64,000 nucleotides of DNA from Hippasteria phrygiana (Eukaryota > Echinodermata > Asteroidea > Valvatida > Goniasteridae). This document shows positions 25,736 through 38,600 of this stretch, piece by piece. Numbering within the stretch: position 1 is the stretch's first letter; each line of letters begins with the position of its first letter. Location of the stretch: positions 3,906,001 through 3,970,000 of the forward strand of contig JAZGUH010000103.1 in assembly GCA_037893225.1 (NCBI GenBank), read 5' to 3'. The position numbers and the translations under genes are program-made. The notes beneath the pieces were generated by a model. It was not told the DNA's origin, searched no databases, and saw only the letters and a list, made by a program, of their open reading frames with translations.

Positions 25736-26905
25736 GCCAGCTTCACAGCTTTAGAACTCTTCGAGAAAATTCAAACCTCGCAACAAATTTCTTTCTGTGA
25801 ACTCTGTGTGCGTTCTTCCGTTTACTGCATTGTGGCTGCTTAACGTTTGCCAAATTTTCAGAAGAACGCCCCTCCTTTCCCTGTTCATAATTGAATGGGA
25901 TATTGACCAAATCCAGTAATTTTCACACGTATGGGTAGCTTAGATATAGCGCAACAATTTCAGACCATCGCCAGCTTCACAGCGTTAGAACTCTTCGAGA
26001 AAATTCAAACCTCGCACCTAATTTCTTCCCGTGAACTCTGTGTGCGTTCTTCCGTTTACTGCATTGTGACTGTTTAACGTTTGCCACATTTTCAGATGAA
26101 CGCCCCTCCTTTCCCTGTTCATAATTGAATGGAATATTGACCAAATCCAGCAATTTTCACACGTATGGGTAGCTTAAATCTAGCGCAACAATTTGAGATC
26201 ATCGCCAGCTTCACAGCGTTAGAACTCTTCGAGAAAATTCAAACCTCGCAACAAATTTCTTCCCATGAACTCTGTGTGCGTTCTCCCGTTTACTGCATTG
26301 TGGCTGCTTAACGTTTGCCAAATTTTCAGATGAACGCCCCTCCTTTCCCTGTTCATAATTGAATAGTATATTGACCAAATCCAGTAATTTTCACACGTAT
26401 GGGTAGCTTAGATATAGCGCAACAATTTCAGACCATCGCCAGCTTCACAGCGTTAGAACTCTTCGAGAAAATTCAAACCTCGCACCTAATTTCTTCCCGT
26501 GAACTCTGTGTGCGTTCTTCCGTTTACTGCATTGTGACTGTTTAACGTTTGCCACATTTTCAGATGAACGCCCCTCCTTTCCCTGTTCATAATTGAATGG
26601 AATATTGACCAAATCCAGCAATTTTCACACGTATGGGTAGCTTAAATCTAGCGCAACAATTTGAGATCATCGCCAGCTTCACAGCGTTAGAACTCTTCGA
26701 GAAAATTCAAACCTCGCAACAAATTTCTTCCCATGAACTCTGTGTGCGTTCTCCCGTTTACTGCATTGTGGCTGCTTAAAGTTTGCCAAATTTTCAGATG
26801 AACGCCCCTCCTTTCCCTGTTCATAATTGAATGGTATATTGACCAAATCCAGTAATGTTTACACGTATGGGTAGCTTAGATATAGCGCAACAATTTCAGA
26901 CCATC
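25736..26905 (+). repeat. Transition block H''-K-I-K-I
   Basis: Monomers at 25736 (H'' with GCTTTAG), 25970 (K), 26204 (I), 26438 (K), 26672 (I). This is the first K-I dimer (468 bp) repeat in the window. The GAATAGTATATTG tail (26364) first appears here and later becomes the mark of the K-I dimer zones. Confidence 0.8.
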
Positions 26906-28074
26906 GCCAGCTTCACAGCGTTAGAACTCTTCGAAAAATTCAAACCTCGCACCTAATTTCTTCCTTTGAATTCTGTGTGCGTTCGTCCGTTTACTGCATT
27001 GTGACTGCTTAACGTTTGCCACATTTTCAGATGAACGCCCCTCCTTTCCCTGTTCATAATTGAATGGGATATTGACCAAATCTAGTAATTTTAACACGTA
27101 TGGGTAGCTTAGATCTAGCGCAACAATTTCAGACCATCGCCAGCTTCATAGCGTGAGAACTCTTCGAGAAAATTCAAACCTCGCACCTAATTTCTTCCCG
27201 TGAACTCTGTGTGCGTTCTCCCATTTACTGCATTGTGACTGCTTAACGTTTGCCACATTTTCAGATGAACGCCCCTCCTTTCCCTGTTCATAATTGAATG
27301 GGATATTGACCAAATCCAGCAATGTTCACACGTATGGGTAGCTTAAATCTAGCGCAACAAATTGAGACCATCGCCAGCTTCACAGCGTTAGAACTCTTCG
27401 AGAAAATTCAAACCTCGCAACAAATTTCTTCACATGAACTCTGTGTGCGTTCTCCCGTTTACTGTATTGTGGCTGCTTAACGTTTGCCAAATTTTCAGAT
27501 GAACGCCCCTCCTTTCCCTGTTCATAATTGAATGGTATATTGACCAAATCCAGTAATTTTTACACGTATGGGTAGCTTAGATATAGCGCAACAATTTCAG
27601 ACCATCGCCAGCTTCACAGCGTTAGAACTCTGCGAGAAAATTCAAACCTCGCAACAAATTTCTTTCTGTGAACTCTGTGTGCGTTCTTCCGTTTACTGCA
27701 TTGTGGCTGCTTAACGTTTGCCAAATTTTCAGAAGAACGCCCCTCCTTTCCCTGTTCATAATTGAATGGGATATTGACCAAATCCAGTAATTTTCACACG
27801 TATGGGTAGCTTAGATATAGCGCAACAATTTCAGACCATCGCCAGCTTCACAGCGTTAGAACTCTTCGAGAAAATTCAAACCTCGCACCTAATTTCTTCC
27901 CGTGAACTCTGTGTGCGTTCTTCCGTTTACTGCATTGTGACTGTTTAACGTTTGCCACATTTTCAGATGAACGCCCCTCCTTTCCCTGTTCATAACTGAA
28001 TGGAATATTGACCAAATCCAGCAATTTTCACACGTATGGGTAGCTTAAATCTAGCGCAACAATTTGAGATCATC
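26906..28074 (+). repeat. Shortened unit J/D-E-G-H'-K leading into the 8-monomer repeat
   Basis: The 233-bp monomer at 26906 has a J head (CCTTTGAATTC, GTTCGTCCG) and a D tail (CAAATCTAGTAATTTT), so one monomer appears to have been removed by fusion. E (27139) carries CTCCCATTTACTG, a private marker also present in E at 29243, 31348 and 33219, which ties this stretch to the following units. Confidence 0.8.
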
Positions 28075-30178
28075 GACAGCTTCACAGCGTTAGAACTCTT
28101 CGAGAAAATTCAAACCTCGCAACAAATTTCTTCACATGAACTCTGTGTGCGTTCTCCCGTTTACTGTATTGTGGCTGCTTAACGTTTGCCAAATTTTCAG
28201 ATGAACGCCCCTCCTTTCCCTGTTCATAATTGAATGGTATATTGACCAAATCCAGTAATTTTGACACGTATGGGTAGCTTAGATATAGCGCAACAATTTC
28301 AGACCATCGCCAGCTTCACAGCGTTAGATCTCTTCGAGAAAAATCAAACCTCGCACCTAATTTCTTCCCGTGAACTCTGTGTGCGTTCTTCCGTTTACTG
28401 CATTGTGACTGTTTAACGTTTGCCACATTTTCAGATGAACGCCCCTCCTTTCCCTGTTCATAATTGAATGGTATATTGACCAAATCCAGTAATGTTTACA
28501 CGTATGGGTAGCTTAGATATAGCGCAACAATTTCAGACCATCGCCAGCTTCACAGCGTTAGAACTCTTCGAAAAATTCAAACCTCGCAACAAATTTCTTC
28601 CCATGAACTCTGTGTGCGTTCTCCCGTTTACTGCATTGTGGCTGCTTAAAGTTTGCCAAATTTTCAGATGAACGCCCCTCCTTTCCCTGTTCATAATTGA
28701 ATGGTATATTGACCAAATCCAGTAATGTTTACACGTATGGGTAGCTTAGATATAGCGCAACAATTTCAGACCATCGCCAGCTTCACAGCGTTAGAACTCT
28801 TCGAAAAATTCAAACCTCGCACCTAATTTCTTCCTTTGAATTCTGTGTGCGTTCGTCCGTTTACTGCATTGTGACTGCTTAACGTTTGCCACATTTTCAG
28901 ATGAACGCCCCTCCTTTCCCTGTTCATAATTGAATGGTATATTGACCAAATCCAGTAATTTGTACACGTATGGGTAGCTTAGATATAGCGCAACAATTTC
29001 AGACCATCGCCAGCTTCACAGCGTTAGATCTCTTCGAGAAAAATCAAACCTCGCATCAAATTTCTTCCTGTGAACTCTGTGTGCGTTCTTCCGTTTACTG
29101 CATTGTGACTGCTTAACGTTTGCCACATTTTCAGATGAACGCCCCTCCTTTCCCTGTTCATAATTGAATGGGATATTGACCAAATCTAGTAATTTTCACA
29201 CGTATGGGTAGCTTAGATCTAGCGCAACAATTTCAGACCATCGCCAGCTTCATAGCGTGAGAACTCTTCGAGAAAATTCAAACCTCGCACCTAATTTCTT
29301 CCCGTGAACTCTGTGTGCGTTCTCCCATTTACTGCATTGTGACTGCTTAACGTTTGCCACATTTTCAGATGAACGCCCCTCCTTTCCCTGTTCATAATTG
29401 AATGGGATATTGACCAAATCCAGCAATGTTCACACGTATGGGTAGCTTAAATCTAGCGCAACAAATTGAGACCATCGCCAGCTTCACAGCGTTAGAACTC
29501 TTCGAGAAAATTCAAACCTCGCAACAAATTTCTTCACATGAACTCTGTGTGCGTTCTCCCGTTTACTGTATTGTGGCTGCTTAACGTTTGCCAAATTTTC
29601 AGATGAACGCCCCTCCTTTCCCTGTTCATAATTGAATGGTATATTGACCAAATCCAGTAATTTTTACACGTATGGGTAGCTTAGATATAGCGCAACAATT
29701 TCAGACCATCGCCAGCTTCACAGCGTTAGAACTCTGCGAGAAAATTCAAACCTCGCAACAAATTTCTTTCTGTGAACTCTGTGTGCGTTCTTCCGTTTAC
29801 TGCATTGTGGCTGCTTAACGTTTGCCAAATTTACAGAAGAACGCCCCTCCTTTCCCTGTTCATAATTGAATGGGATATTGACCAAATCCAGTAATTTTCA
29901 CACGTATGGGTAGCTTAGATATAGCGCAACAATTTCAGACCATCGCCAGCTTCACAGCGTTAGAACTCTTCGAGAAAATTCAAACCTCGCACCTAATTTC
30001 TTCCTGTGAACTCTGTGTGCGTTCTTCCGTTTACTGCATTGTGACTGTTTAACGTTTGCCACATTTTCAGATGAACGCCCCTCCTTTCCCTGTTCATAAC
30101 TGAATGGAATATTGACCAAATCCAGCAATTTTCACACGTATGGGTAGCTTAAATCTAGCGCAACAATTTGAGATCATC
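28075..30178 (+). repeat. 9-monomer version of the 8-monomer unit (2104 bp)
   Basis: Order: G 28075 (tail AATTTTGACAC), D/K hybrid 28309, I-like 28543 (233 bp), J 28776 (233 bp), D 29009, E 29243, G 29477, H' 29711, K 29945. G and H' are still separate here; in the next units they are fused. Confidence 0.85.
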
Positions 30179-32049
30179 GCCAGCTTCACAGCGTTAGAAC
30201 TCTTCGAGAAAATTCAAACCTCGCAACAAATTTCTTCACATGAACTCTGTGTGCGTTCTCCCGTTTACTGTATTGTGGCTGCTTAACGTTTGCCAAATTT
30301 TCAGATGAACGCCCCTCCTTTCCCTGTTCATAATTGAATGGTATATTGACCAAATCCAGTAATTTTGACACGTATGGGTAGCTTAGATATAGCGCAACAA
30401 TTTCAGACCATCGCCAGCTTCACAGCGTTAGATCTCTTCGAGAAAAATCAAACCTCGCACCTAATTTCTTCCCGTGAACTCTGTGTGCGTTCTTCCGTTT
30501 ACTGCATTGTGACTGTTTAACGTTTGCCACATTTTCAGATGAACGCCCCTCCTTTCCCTGTTCATAATTGAATGGAATATTGACCAAATCCAGCAATTTT
30601 CACACGTATGGGTAGCTTAAATCTAGCGCAACAATTTGAGATCATCGCCAGCTTCACAGCGTTAGAACTCTTCGAGAAAATTCAAACCTCGCAACAAATT
30701 TCTTCCCATGAACTCTGTGTGCGTTCTCCCGTTTACTGCATTGTGGCTGCTTAAAGTTTGCCAAATTTTCAGATGAACGCCCCTCCTTTCCCTGTTCATA
30801 ATTGAATGGTATATTGACCAAATCAAGTAATGTTTACACGTATGGGTAGCTTAGATATAGCGCAACAATTTCAGACCATCGCCAGCTTCACAGCGTTAGA
30901 ACTCTTCGAAAAATTCAAACCTCGCACCTAATTTCTTCCTTTGAATTCTGTGTGCGTTCGTCCGTTTACTGCATTGTGACTGCTTAACGTTTGCCACATT
31001 TTCAGATGAACGCCCCTCCTTTCCCTGTTCATAATTGAATGGTATATTGACCAAATCCAGTAATTTGTACAGGTATGGGTAGCTTAGATATAGCGCAACA
31101 ATTTCAGACCATCGCCAGCTTCACAGCGTTAGATCTCTTCGAGAAAAATCAAACCTCGCATCAAATTTCTTCCTGTGAACTCTGTGTGCGTTCTTCCGTT
31201 TACTGCATTGTGACTGCTTAACGTTTGCCACATTTTCAGATGAACGCCCCTCCTTTCCCTGTTCATAATTGAATGGGATATTGACCAAATCTAGTAATTT
31301 TCACACGTATGGGTAGCTTAGATCTAGCGCAACAATTTCAGACCATCGCCAGCTTCATAGCGTGAGAACTCTTCGAGAAAATTCAAACCTCGCACCTAAT
31401 TTCTTCCCGTGAACTCTGTGTGCGTTCTCCCATTTACTGCATTGTGACTGCTTAACGTTTGCCACATTTTCAGATGAACGCCCCTCCTTTCCCTGTTCAT
31501 AATTGAATGGGATATTGACCAAATCCAGCAATGTTCACACGTATGGGTAGCTTAAATCTAGCGCAACAAATTGAGACCATCGCCAGCTTCACAGCGTTAG
31601 AACTCTTCGAGAAAATTCAAACCTCGCAACAAATTTCTTCACATGAACTCTGTGTGCGTTCTCCCGTTTACTGTATTGTGGCTGCTTAACGTTTGCCAAA
31701 TTTTCAGAAGAACGCCCCTCCTTTCCCTGTTCATAATTGAATGGGATATTGACCAAATCCAGTAATTTTCACACGTATGGGTAGCTTAGATATAGCGCAA
31801 CAATTTCAGACCATCGCCAGCTTCACAGCGTTAGAACTCTTCGAGAAAATTCAAACCTCGCACCTAATTTCTTCCCGTGAACTCTGTGTGCGTTCTTCCG
31901 TTTACTGCATTGTGACTGTTTAACGTTTGCCACATTTTCAGATGAACGCCCCTCCTTTCCCTGTTCATAACTGAATGGAATATTGACCAAATCCAGCAAT
32001 TTTCACACGTATGGGTAGCTTAAATCTAGCGCAACAATTTGAGATCATC
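30179..32049 (+). repeat. 8-monomer higher-order repeat, copy 1 (1871 bp)
   Basis: Order: G 30179, D/K 30413, I 30647 (AAATCAAGTAATG), J 30881 (233 bp), D 31114, E 31348, G/H hybrid 31582, K 31816. The monomer at 31582 has a G head (CACATG, TGTATTGTGG) and an H tail (AGAAGAAC), and replaces the G-H' pair of the preceding unit. Confidence 0.88.
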
Positions 32050-33920
32050 GCCAGCTTCACAGCGTTAGAACTCTTCGAGAAAATTCAAACCTCGCAACAC
32101 ATTTCTTCACATGAACTCTGTGTGCGTTCTCCCGTTTACTGTATTGTGGCTGCTTAACGTTTGCCAAATTTTCAGATGAACGCCCCTCCTTTCCCTGTTC
32201 ATAATTGAATGGTATATTGACCAAATCCAGTAATTTTGACACGTATGGGTAGCTTAGATATAGCGCAACAATTTCAGACCATCGCCAGCTTCACAGCGTT
32301 AGATCTCTTCGAGAAAAATCAAACCTCGCACCTAATTTCTTCCTGTGAACTCTGTGTGCGTTCTTCCGTTTACTGCATTGTGACTGCTTAACGTTTGTCA
32401 CATTTTCAGATGAACGCCCCTCCGTTCCCTGTTCATAATTGAATGGGATATTGACCAAATCCAGCAATGTTCACACGTATGGGTAGCTTAAATCTAGCGC
32501 AACAAATTGAGACCATCGCCAGCTTCACAGCGTTAGAACTCTTCGAGAAAATTCAAACCTCGCAACAAATTTCTTCCCATGAACTCTGTGTGCGTTCTCC
32601 CGTTTACTGCATTGTGGCTGCTTAAAGTTTGCCAAATTTTCAGATGAACGCCCCTCCTTTCCCTGTTCATAATTGAATGGTATATTGACCAAATCAAGTA
32701 ATGTTTACACGTATGGGTAGCTTAGATATAGCGCAACAATTTCAGACCATCGCCAGCTTCACAGCGTTAGAACTCTTCGAAAAATTCAAACCTCGCACCT
32801 AATTTCTTCCTTTGAATTCTGTGTGCGTTCGTCCGTTTACTGCATTGTGACTGCTTAACGTTTGCCACATTTTCAGATGAACGCCCCTCCTTTCCCTGTT
32901 CATAATTGAATGGTATATTGACCAAATCCAGTAATTTGTACACGTATGGGTAGCTTAGATATAGCGCAACAATTTCAGACCATCGCCAGCTTCACAGCGT
33001 TAGATCTCTTCGAGAAAAATCAAACCTCGCATCAAATTTCTTCCTGTGAACTCTGTGTGCGTTCTTCCGTTTACTGCATTGTGACTGCTTAACGTTTGCC
33101 ACATTTTCAGATGAACGCCCCTCCTTTCCCTGTTCATAATTGAATGGGATATTGACCAAATCTAGTAATTTTCACACGTATGGGTAGCTTAGATCTAGCG
33201 CAACAATTTCAGACCATCGCCAGCTTCATAGCGTGAGAACTCTTCGAGAAAATTCAAACCTCGCACCTAATTTCTTCCCGTGAACTCTGTGTGCGTTCTC
33301 CCATTTACTGCATTGTGACTGCTTAACGTTTGCCACATTTTCAGATGAACGCCCCTCCTTTCCCTGTTCATAATTGAATGGGATATTGACCAAATCCAGC
33401 AATGTTCACACGTATGGGTAGCTTAAATCTAGCGCAACAAATTGAGACCATCGCCAGCTTCACAGCGTTAGAACTCTTCGAGGAAATTCAAACCTCGCAA
33501 CAAATTTCTTCACATGAACTCTGTGTGCGTTCTCCCGTTTACTGTATTGTGGCTGCTTAACGTTTGCCAAATTTTCAGAAGAACGCCCCTCCTTTCCCTG
33601 TTCATAATTGAATGGGATATTGACCAAATCCAGTAATTTTCACACGTATGGGTAGCTTAGATATAGCGCAACAATTTCAGACCATCGCCAGCTTCACAGC
33701 GTTAGAACTCTTCGAGAAAATTCAAACCTCGCACCTAATTTCTTCCCGTGAACTCTGTGTGCGTTCTTCCGTTTACTGCATTGTGACTGTTTAACGTTTG
33801 CCACATTTTCAGATGAACGCCCCTCCTTTCCCTGTTCATAACTGAATGGAATATTGACCAAATCCAGCAATTTTCACACGTATGGGTAGCTTAAATCTAG
33901 CGCAACAATTTGAGATCATC
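32050..33920 (+). repeat. 8-monomer higher-order repeat, copy 2 (1871 bp)
   Basis: Same order and length as copy 1. The second monomer (32284) now reads CCTGTG and GTTTGTCACAT, with a tail TCCAGCAATG. Private changes include CAACACATTTC at 32050, CTCCGTTCCCTG near 32422 and GAGGAAATTC in 33453. Confidence 0.87.
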
Positions 33921-36026
33921 GCCAGCTTCACAGCGTTAGAACTCTTCGAGAAAATTCAAACCTCGCAACAAATTTCTTCACATGAACTCTGTGTGCGTTC
34001 TCCCGTTTACTGTATTGTGGCTGCTTAACGTTTGCCAAATTTTCAGATGAACGCCCCTCCTTTCCCTGTTCATAATTGAATGGTATATTGACCAAATCCA
34101 GTAATTTTGACACGTATGGGTAGCTTAGATATAGCGCAACAATTTCAGACCATCGCCAGCTTCACAGCGTTAGATCTCTTCGAGAAAAATCAAACCTCGC
34201 ACCTAATTTCTTCCTGTGAACTCTGTGTGCGTTCTTCCGTTTACTGCATTGTGACTGCTTAACGTTTGTCACATTTTCAGATGAACGCCCCTCCTTTCCC
34301 TGTTCATAATTGAATGGGATATTGACCAAATCCAGCAATGTTCACACGTATGGGTAGCTTAAATCTAGCGCAACAAATTGAGACCATCGCCAGCTTCACA
34401 GCGTTAGAACTCTTCGAGAAAATTCAAACCTCGCAACAAATTTCTTCACATGAACTCTGTGTGCGTTCTCCCGTTTACTGCATTGTGACTGCTTAACGTT
34501 TGCCAAATTTTCAGATGAACGCCCCTCCTTTCCCTGTTCATAATTGAATGGTATATTGACCAAATCCAGTAATTTTTACACGTATGGGTAGCTTAGATAT
34601 AGCGCAACAATTTCAGACCATCGCCAGCTTCACAGCTTTAGAACTCTTCGAGAAAATTCAAACCTCGCAACAAATTTCTTTCTGTGAACTCTGTGTGCGT
34701 TCTTCCGTTTACTGCATTGTGGCTGCTTAACGTTTGCCAAATTTTCAGAAGAACGCCCCTCCTTTCCCTGTTCATAATTGAATGGGATATTGACCAAATC
34801 CAGTAATTTTCACACGTATGGGTAGCTTAGATATAGCGCAACAATTTCAGACCATCGCCAGCTTCACAGCGTTAGAACTCTTCGAGAAAATTCAAACCTC
34901 GCACCTAATTTCTTCCCGTGAACTCTGTGTGCGTTCTTCCGTTTACTGCATTGTGACTGTTTAACGTTTGCCACATTTTCAGATGAACGCCCCTCCTTTC
35001 CCTGTTCATAATTGAATGGAATATTGACCAAATCCAGCAATTTTCACACGTATGGGTAGCTTAAATCTAGCGCAACAATTTGAGATCATCGCCAGCTTCA
35101 CAGCGTTAGAACTCTTCGAGAAAATTCAAACCTCGCAACAAATTTCTTCCCATGAACTCTGTGTGCGTTCTCCCGTTTACTGCATTGTGGCTGCTTAAAG
35201 TTTGCCAAATTTTCAGATGAACGCCCCTCCTTTCCCTGTTCATAATTGAATAGTATATTGACCAAATCCAGTAATTTTCACACGTATGGGTAGCTTAGAT
35301 ATAGCGCAACAATTTCAGACCATCGCCAGCTTCACAGCGTTAGAACTCTTCGAGAAAATTCAAACCTCGCACCTAATTTCTTCCCGTGAACTCTGTGTGC
35401 GTTCTTCCGTTTACTGCATTGTGACTGTTTAACGTTTGCCACATTTTCAGATGAACGCCCCTCCTTTCCCTGTTCATAATTGAATGGAATATTTACCAAA
35501 TCCAGCAATTTTCACACGTATGGGTAGCTTAAATCTAGCGCAACAAATTGAGACCATCGCCAGCTTCACAGCGTTAGAACTCTTCGAGAAAATTCAAACC
35601 TCGCAACAAATTTCTTCACATGAACTCTGTGTGCGTTCTCCCGTTTACTGCATTGTGGCTGCTTAACGTTTGCCAAATTTTCAGATGAACGCCCCTCCTT
35701 TCCCTGTTCATAATTGAATGGTATATTGACCAAATCCAGTAATTTTTACACGTATGGGTAGCTTAGATATAGCGCAACAATTTCAGACCATCGCCAGCTT
35801 CACAGCTTTAGAACTCTTCGAGAAAATTCAAACCTCGCACCTAATTTCTTCCCGTGAACTCTGTGTGCGTTCTTCCGTTTACTGCATTGTGACTGTTTAA
35901 CGTTTGCCACATTTTCAGATGAACGCCCCTCCTTTCCCTGTTCATAATTGAATGGAATATTGACCAAATCCAGCAATTTTCACACGTATGGGTAGCTTAA
36001 ATCTAGCGCAACAATTTGAGATCATC
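33921..36026 (+). repeat. Partial third copy and transition G-D-G-H''-K-I-K-G-H''/K
   Basis: G 33921 and the D-like monomer 34155 (GTTTGTCACAT again) begin a third 8-monomer copy, which breaks off. Then follow G 34389, H'' 34623, K 34857, I 35091, K 35325, G 35559 and an H''/K hybrid 35793. K at 35325 has ATATTTACC where nearly all monomers have ATATTGACC. Confidence 0.8.
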
Positions 36027-38366
36027 GCCAGCTTCACAGCGTTAGAACTCTTCGAGAAAATTCAAACCTCGCAACAAATTTCTTCCCATGAACTCTGTGT
36101 GCGTTCTCCCGTTTACTGCATTGTGGCTGCTTAAAGTTTGCCAAATTTTCAGATGAACGCCCCTCCTTTCCCTGTTCATAATTGAATAGTATATTGACCA
36201 AATCCAGTAATTTTCACACGTATGGGTAGCTTAGATATAGCGCAACAATTTCAGACCATCGCCAGCTTCACAGCGTTAGAACTCTTCGAGAAAATTCAAA
36301 CCTCGCACCTAATTTCTTCCGGTGAACTCTGTGTGCGTTCTTCCGTTTACTGCATTGTGACTGTTTAACGTTTGCCACATTTTCAGATGAACGCCCCTCC
36401 TTTCCCTGTTCATAATTGAATGGAATATTGACCAAATCCAGCAATTTTCACACGTATGGGTAGCTTCAATCTAGCGCAACAATTTGAGATCATCGCCAGC
36501 TTCACAGCGTTAGAACTCTTCGAGAAAATTCAAACCTCGCAACAAATTTCTTCCCATGAACTCTGTGTGCGTTCTCCCGTTTACTGCATTGTGGCTGCTT
36601 AAAGTTTGCCAAATTTTCAGATGAACGCCCCTCCTTTCCCTGTTCATAATTGAATAGTGTATTGACCAAATCCAGTAATTTTCACACGTATGGGTAGCTT
36701 AGATATAGCGCAACAATTTCAGACCATCGCCAGCTTCACAGCGTTAGAACTCTTCGAGAAAATTCAAACCTCGCACCTAATTTCTTCCCGTGAACTCTGT
36801 GTGCGTTCTTCCGTTTACTGCATTGTGACTGTTTAACGTTTGCCACATTTTCAGATGAACGCCCCTCCTTTCCCTGTTCATAATTGAATGGAATATTGAC
36901 CAAATCCAGCAATTTTCACACGTATGGGTAGCTTAAATCTAGCGCAACAATTTGAGATCATCGCCAGCTTCACAGCGTTAGAACTCTTCGAGAAAATTCA
37001 AACCTCGCAACAAATTTCTTCCCATGAACTCTGTGTGCGTTCTTCTGTTTACTGCATTGTGACTGTTTAACGTTTGCCACATTTTCAGATGAACGCCCCT
37101 CCTTTCCCTGTTCATAATTGAATGGAATATTGACCAAATCCAGCAATTTTCACACGTATGGGTAGCTTAAATCTAGCGCAACAATTTGAGATCATCGCCA
37201 GCTTCACAGCGTTAGAACTCTTCGAGAAAATTCAAACCTCGCAACAAATTTCTTCCCATGAACTCTGTGTGCGTTCTCCCGTTTACTGCATTGTGGCTGC
37301 TTAAAGTTTGCCAAATTTTCAGATGAACGCCCCTCCTTTCCCTGTTCATAATTGAATAGTATATTGACCAAATCCAGTAATTTTCACACGTATGGGTAGC
37401 TTCGATATAGCGCAACAATTTCAGACCATCGCCAGCTTCACAGCGTTAGAACTCTTCGAGAAAATTCAAACCTCGCACCTAATTTCTTCCCTTGAACTCT
37501 GTGTGCGTTCTTCCGTTTACTGCATTGTGACTGTTTAACGTTTGCCACATTTTCAGATGAACGCCCCTCCTTTCCCTGTTCATAATTGAATGGAATATTG
37601 ACCAAATCCAGCAATTTTCACACGTATGGGTAGCTTCAATCTAGCGCAACAATTTGAGATCATCGCCAGCTTCACAGCGTTAGAACTCTTCGAGAAAATT
37701 CAAACCTCGCAACAAATTTCTTCCCATGAACTCTGTGTGCGTTCTCCCGTTTACTGCATTGTGGCTGCTTAAAGTTTGCCAAATTTTCAGATGAACGCCC
37801 CTCCTTTCCCTGTTCATAATTGAATAGTATATTGACCAAATCCAGTAATTTTCACACGTATGGGTAGCTTAGATATAGCGCAACAATTTCAGACCATCGC
37901 CAGCTTCACAGCGTTAGAACTCTTCGAGAAAATTCAAACCTCGCACCTAATTTCTTCCCGTGAACTCTGTGTGCGTTCTTCCGTTTACTGCATTGTGACT
38001 GTTTAACGTTTGCCACATTTTCAGATGAACGCCCCTCCTTTCACTGTTCATAATTGAATGGAATATTGACCAAATCCAGCAATTTTCACACGTATGGGTA
38101 GCTTAAATCTAGCGCAACAATTTGAGATCATCGCCAGCTTCACAGCGTTAGAACTCTTCGAGAAAATTCAAACCTCGCAACAAATTTCTTCCCATGAACT
38201 CTGTGTGCGTTCTCCCGTTTACTGCATTGTGGCTGCTTAAAGTTTGCCAAATTTTCAGATGAACGCCCCTCCTTTCCCTGTTCATAATTGAATGGTATAT
38301 TGACCAAATCCAGTAATGTTTACACGTATGGGTAGCTTAGATATAGCGCAACAATTTCAGACCATC
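36027..38366 (+). repeat. K-I dimer zone (468-bp periodicity), copy A
   Basis: Monomers alternate I 36027, K 36261, I 36495, K 36729, I/K hybrid 36963, I 37197, K 37431, I 37665, K 37899, I 38133. Several I monomers end in GAATAGTATATTG (or GTGTATTG). The hybrid at 36963 has an I head (CCCATG) and a K tail (CTGTTTAACG), and breaks the strict alternation. Confidence 0.85.
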
Positions 38367-38600
38367 GCCAGCTTCACAGCGTGAGATCTCTTCGAGAAAA
38401 ATCAAACCTCGCATCAAATTTCTTCCTTTGAACTCTGTGTGCGTTCTTCCGTTTACTGCATTGTGACTGCTTAACGTTTGCCACATTTTCAGATGAACGC
38501 CCCTCCTTTCCCTGTTCATAATTGAATGGGATATTGACCAAATCTAGTAATTTTCACACGTATGGGTAGCTTAGATCTAGCGCAACAATTTCAGACCATC
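38367..38600 (+). repeat. Hybrid monomer J/D in copy A
   Basis: It reads CACAGCGTGAGATCTCTTCGAG: the GTGAG of J followed by the TCTCTTCGAG of D, then D sequence with CCTTTG. Copy B has an intact J (47959-48191) followed by D (48192-48425). Copy A thus seems to have lost 232 or 233 bp by an exchange within about three shared bases (AGA) near monomer positions 18-20. Confidence 0.82.

Larger units (their letters stand above)
20122..26360 (+). repeat. About 6.2 kb block, copy 2 of a 7.0-7.25 kb spaced duplication
   Basis: Counterpart of 13103-19110, with K 20122, I 20356, J 20590, D 20824, E 21058, G 21292, M 21526, G2 21760, N 21994, then D E G D E G M G2 N D E G2 D E G2 H'' K I. CTAGTTATTTTC recurs near 24510. 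Divergence begins in the tail of the I monomer at 26204, which has GAATAGTATATTG where copy 1 has GAATGGTATATTG. Confidence 0.82.
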
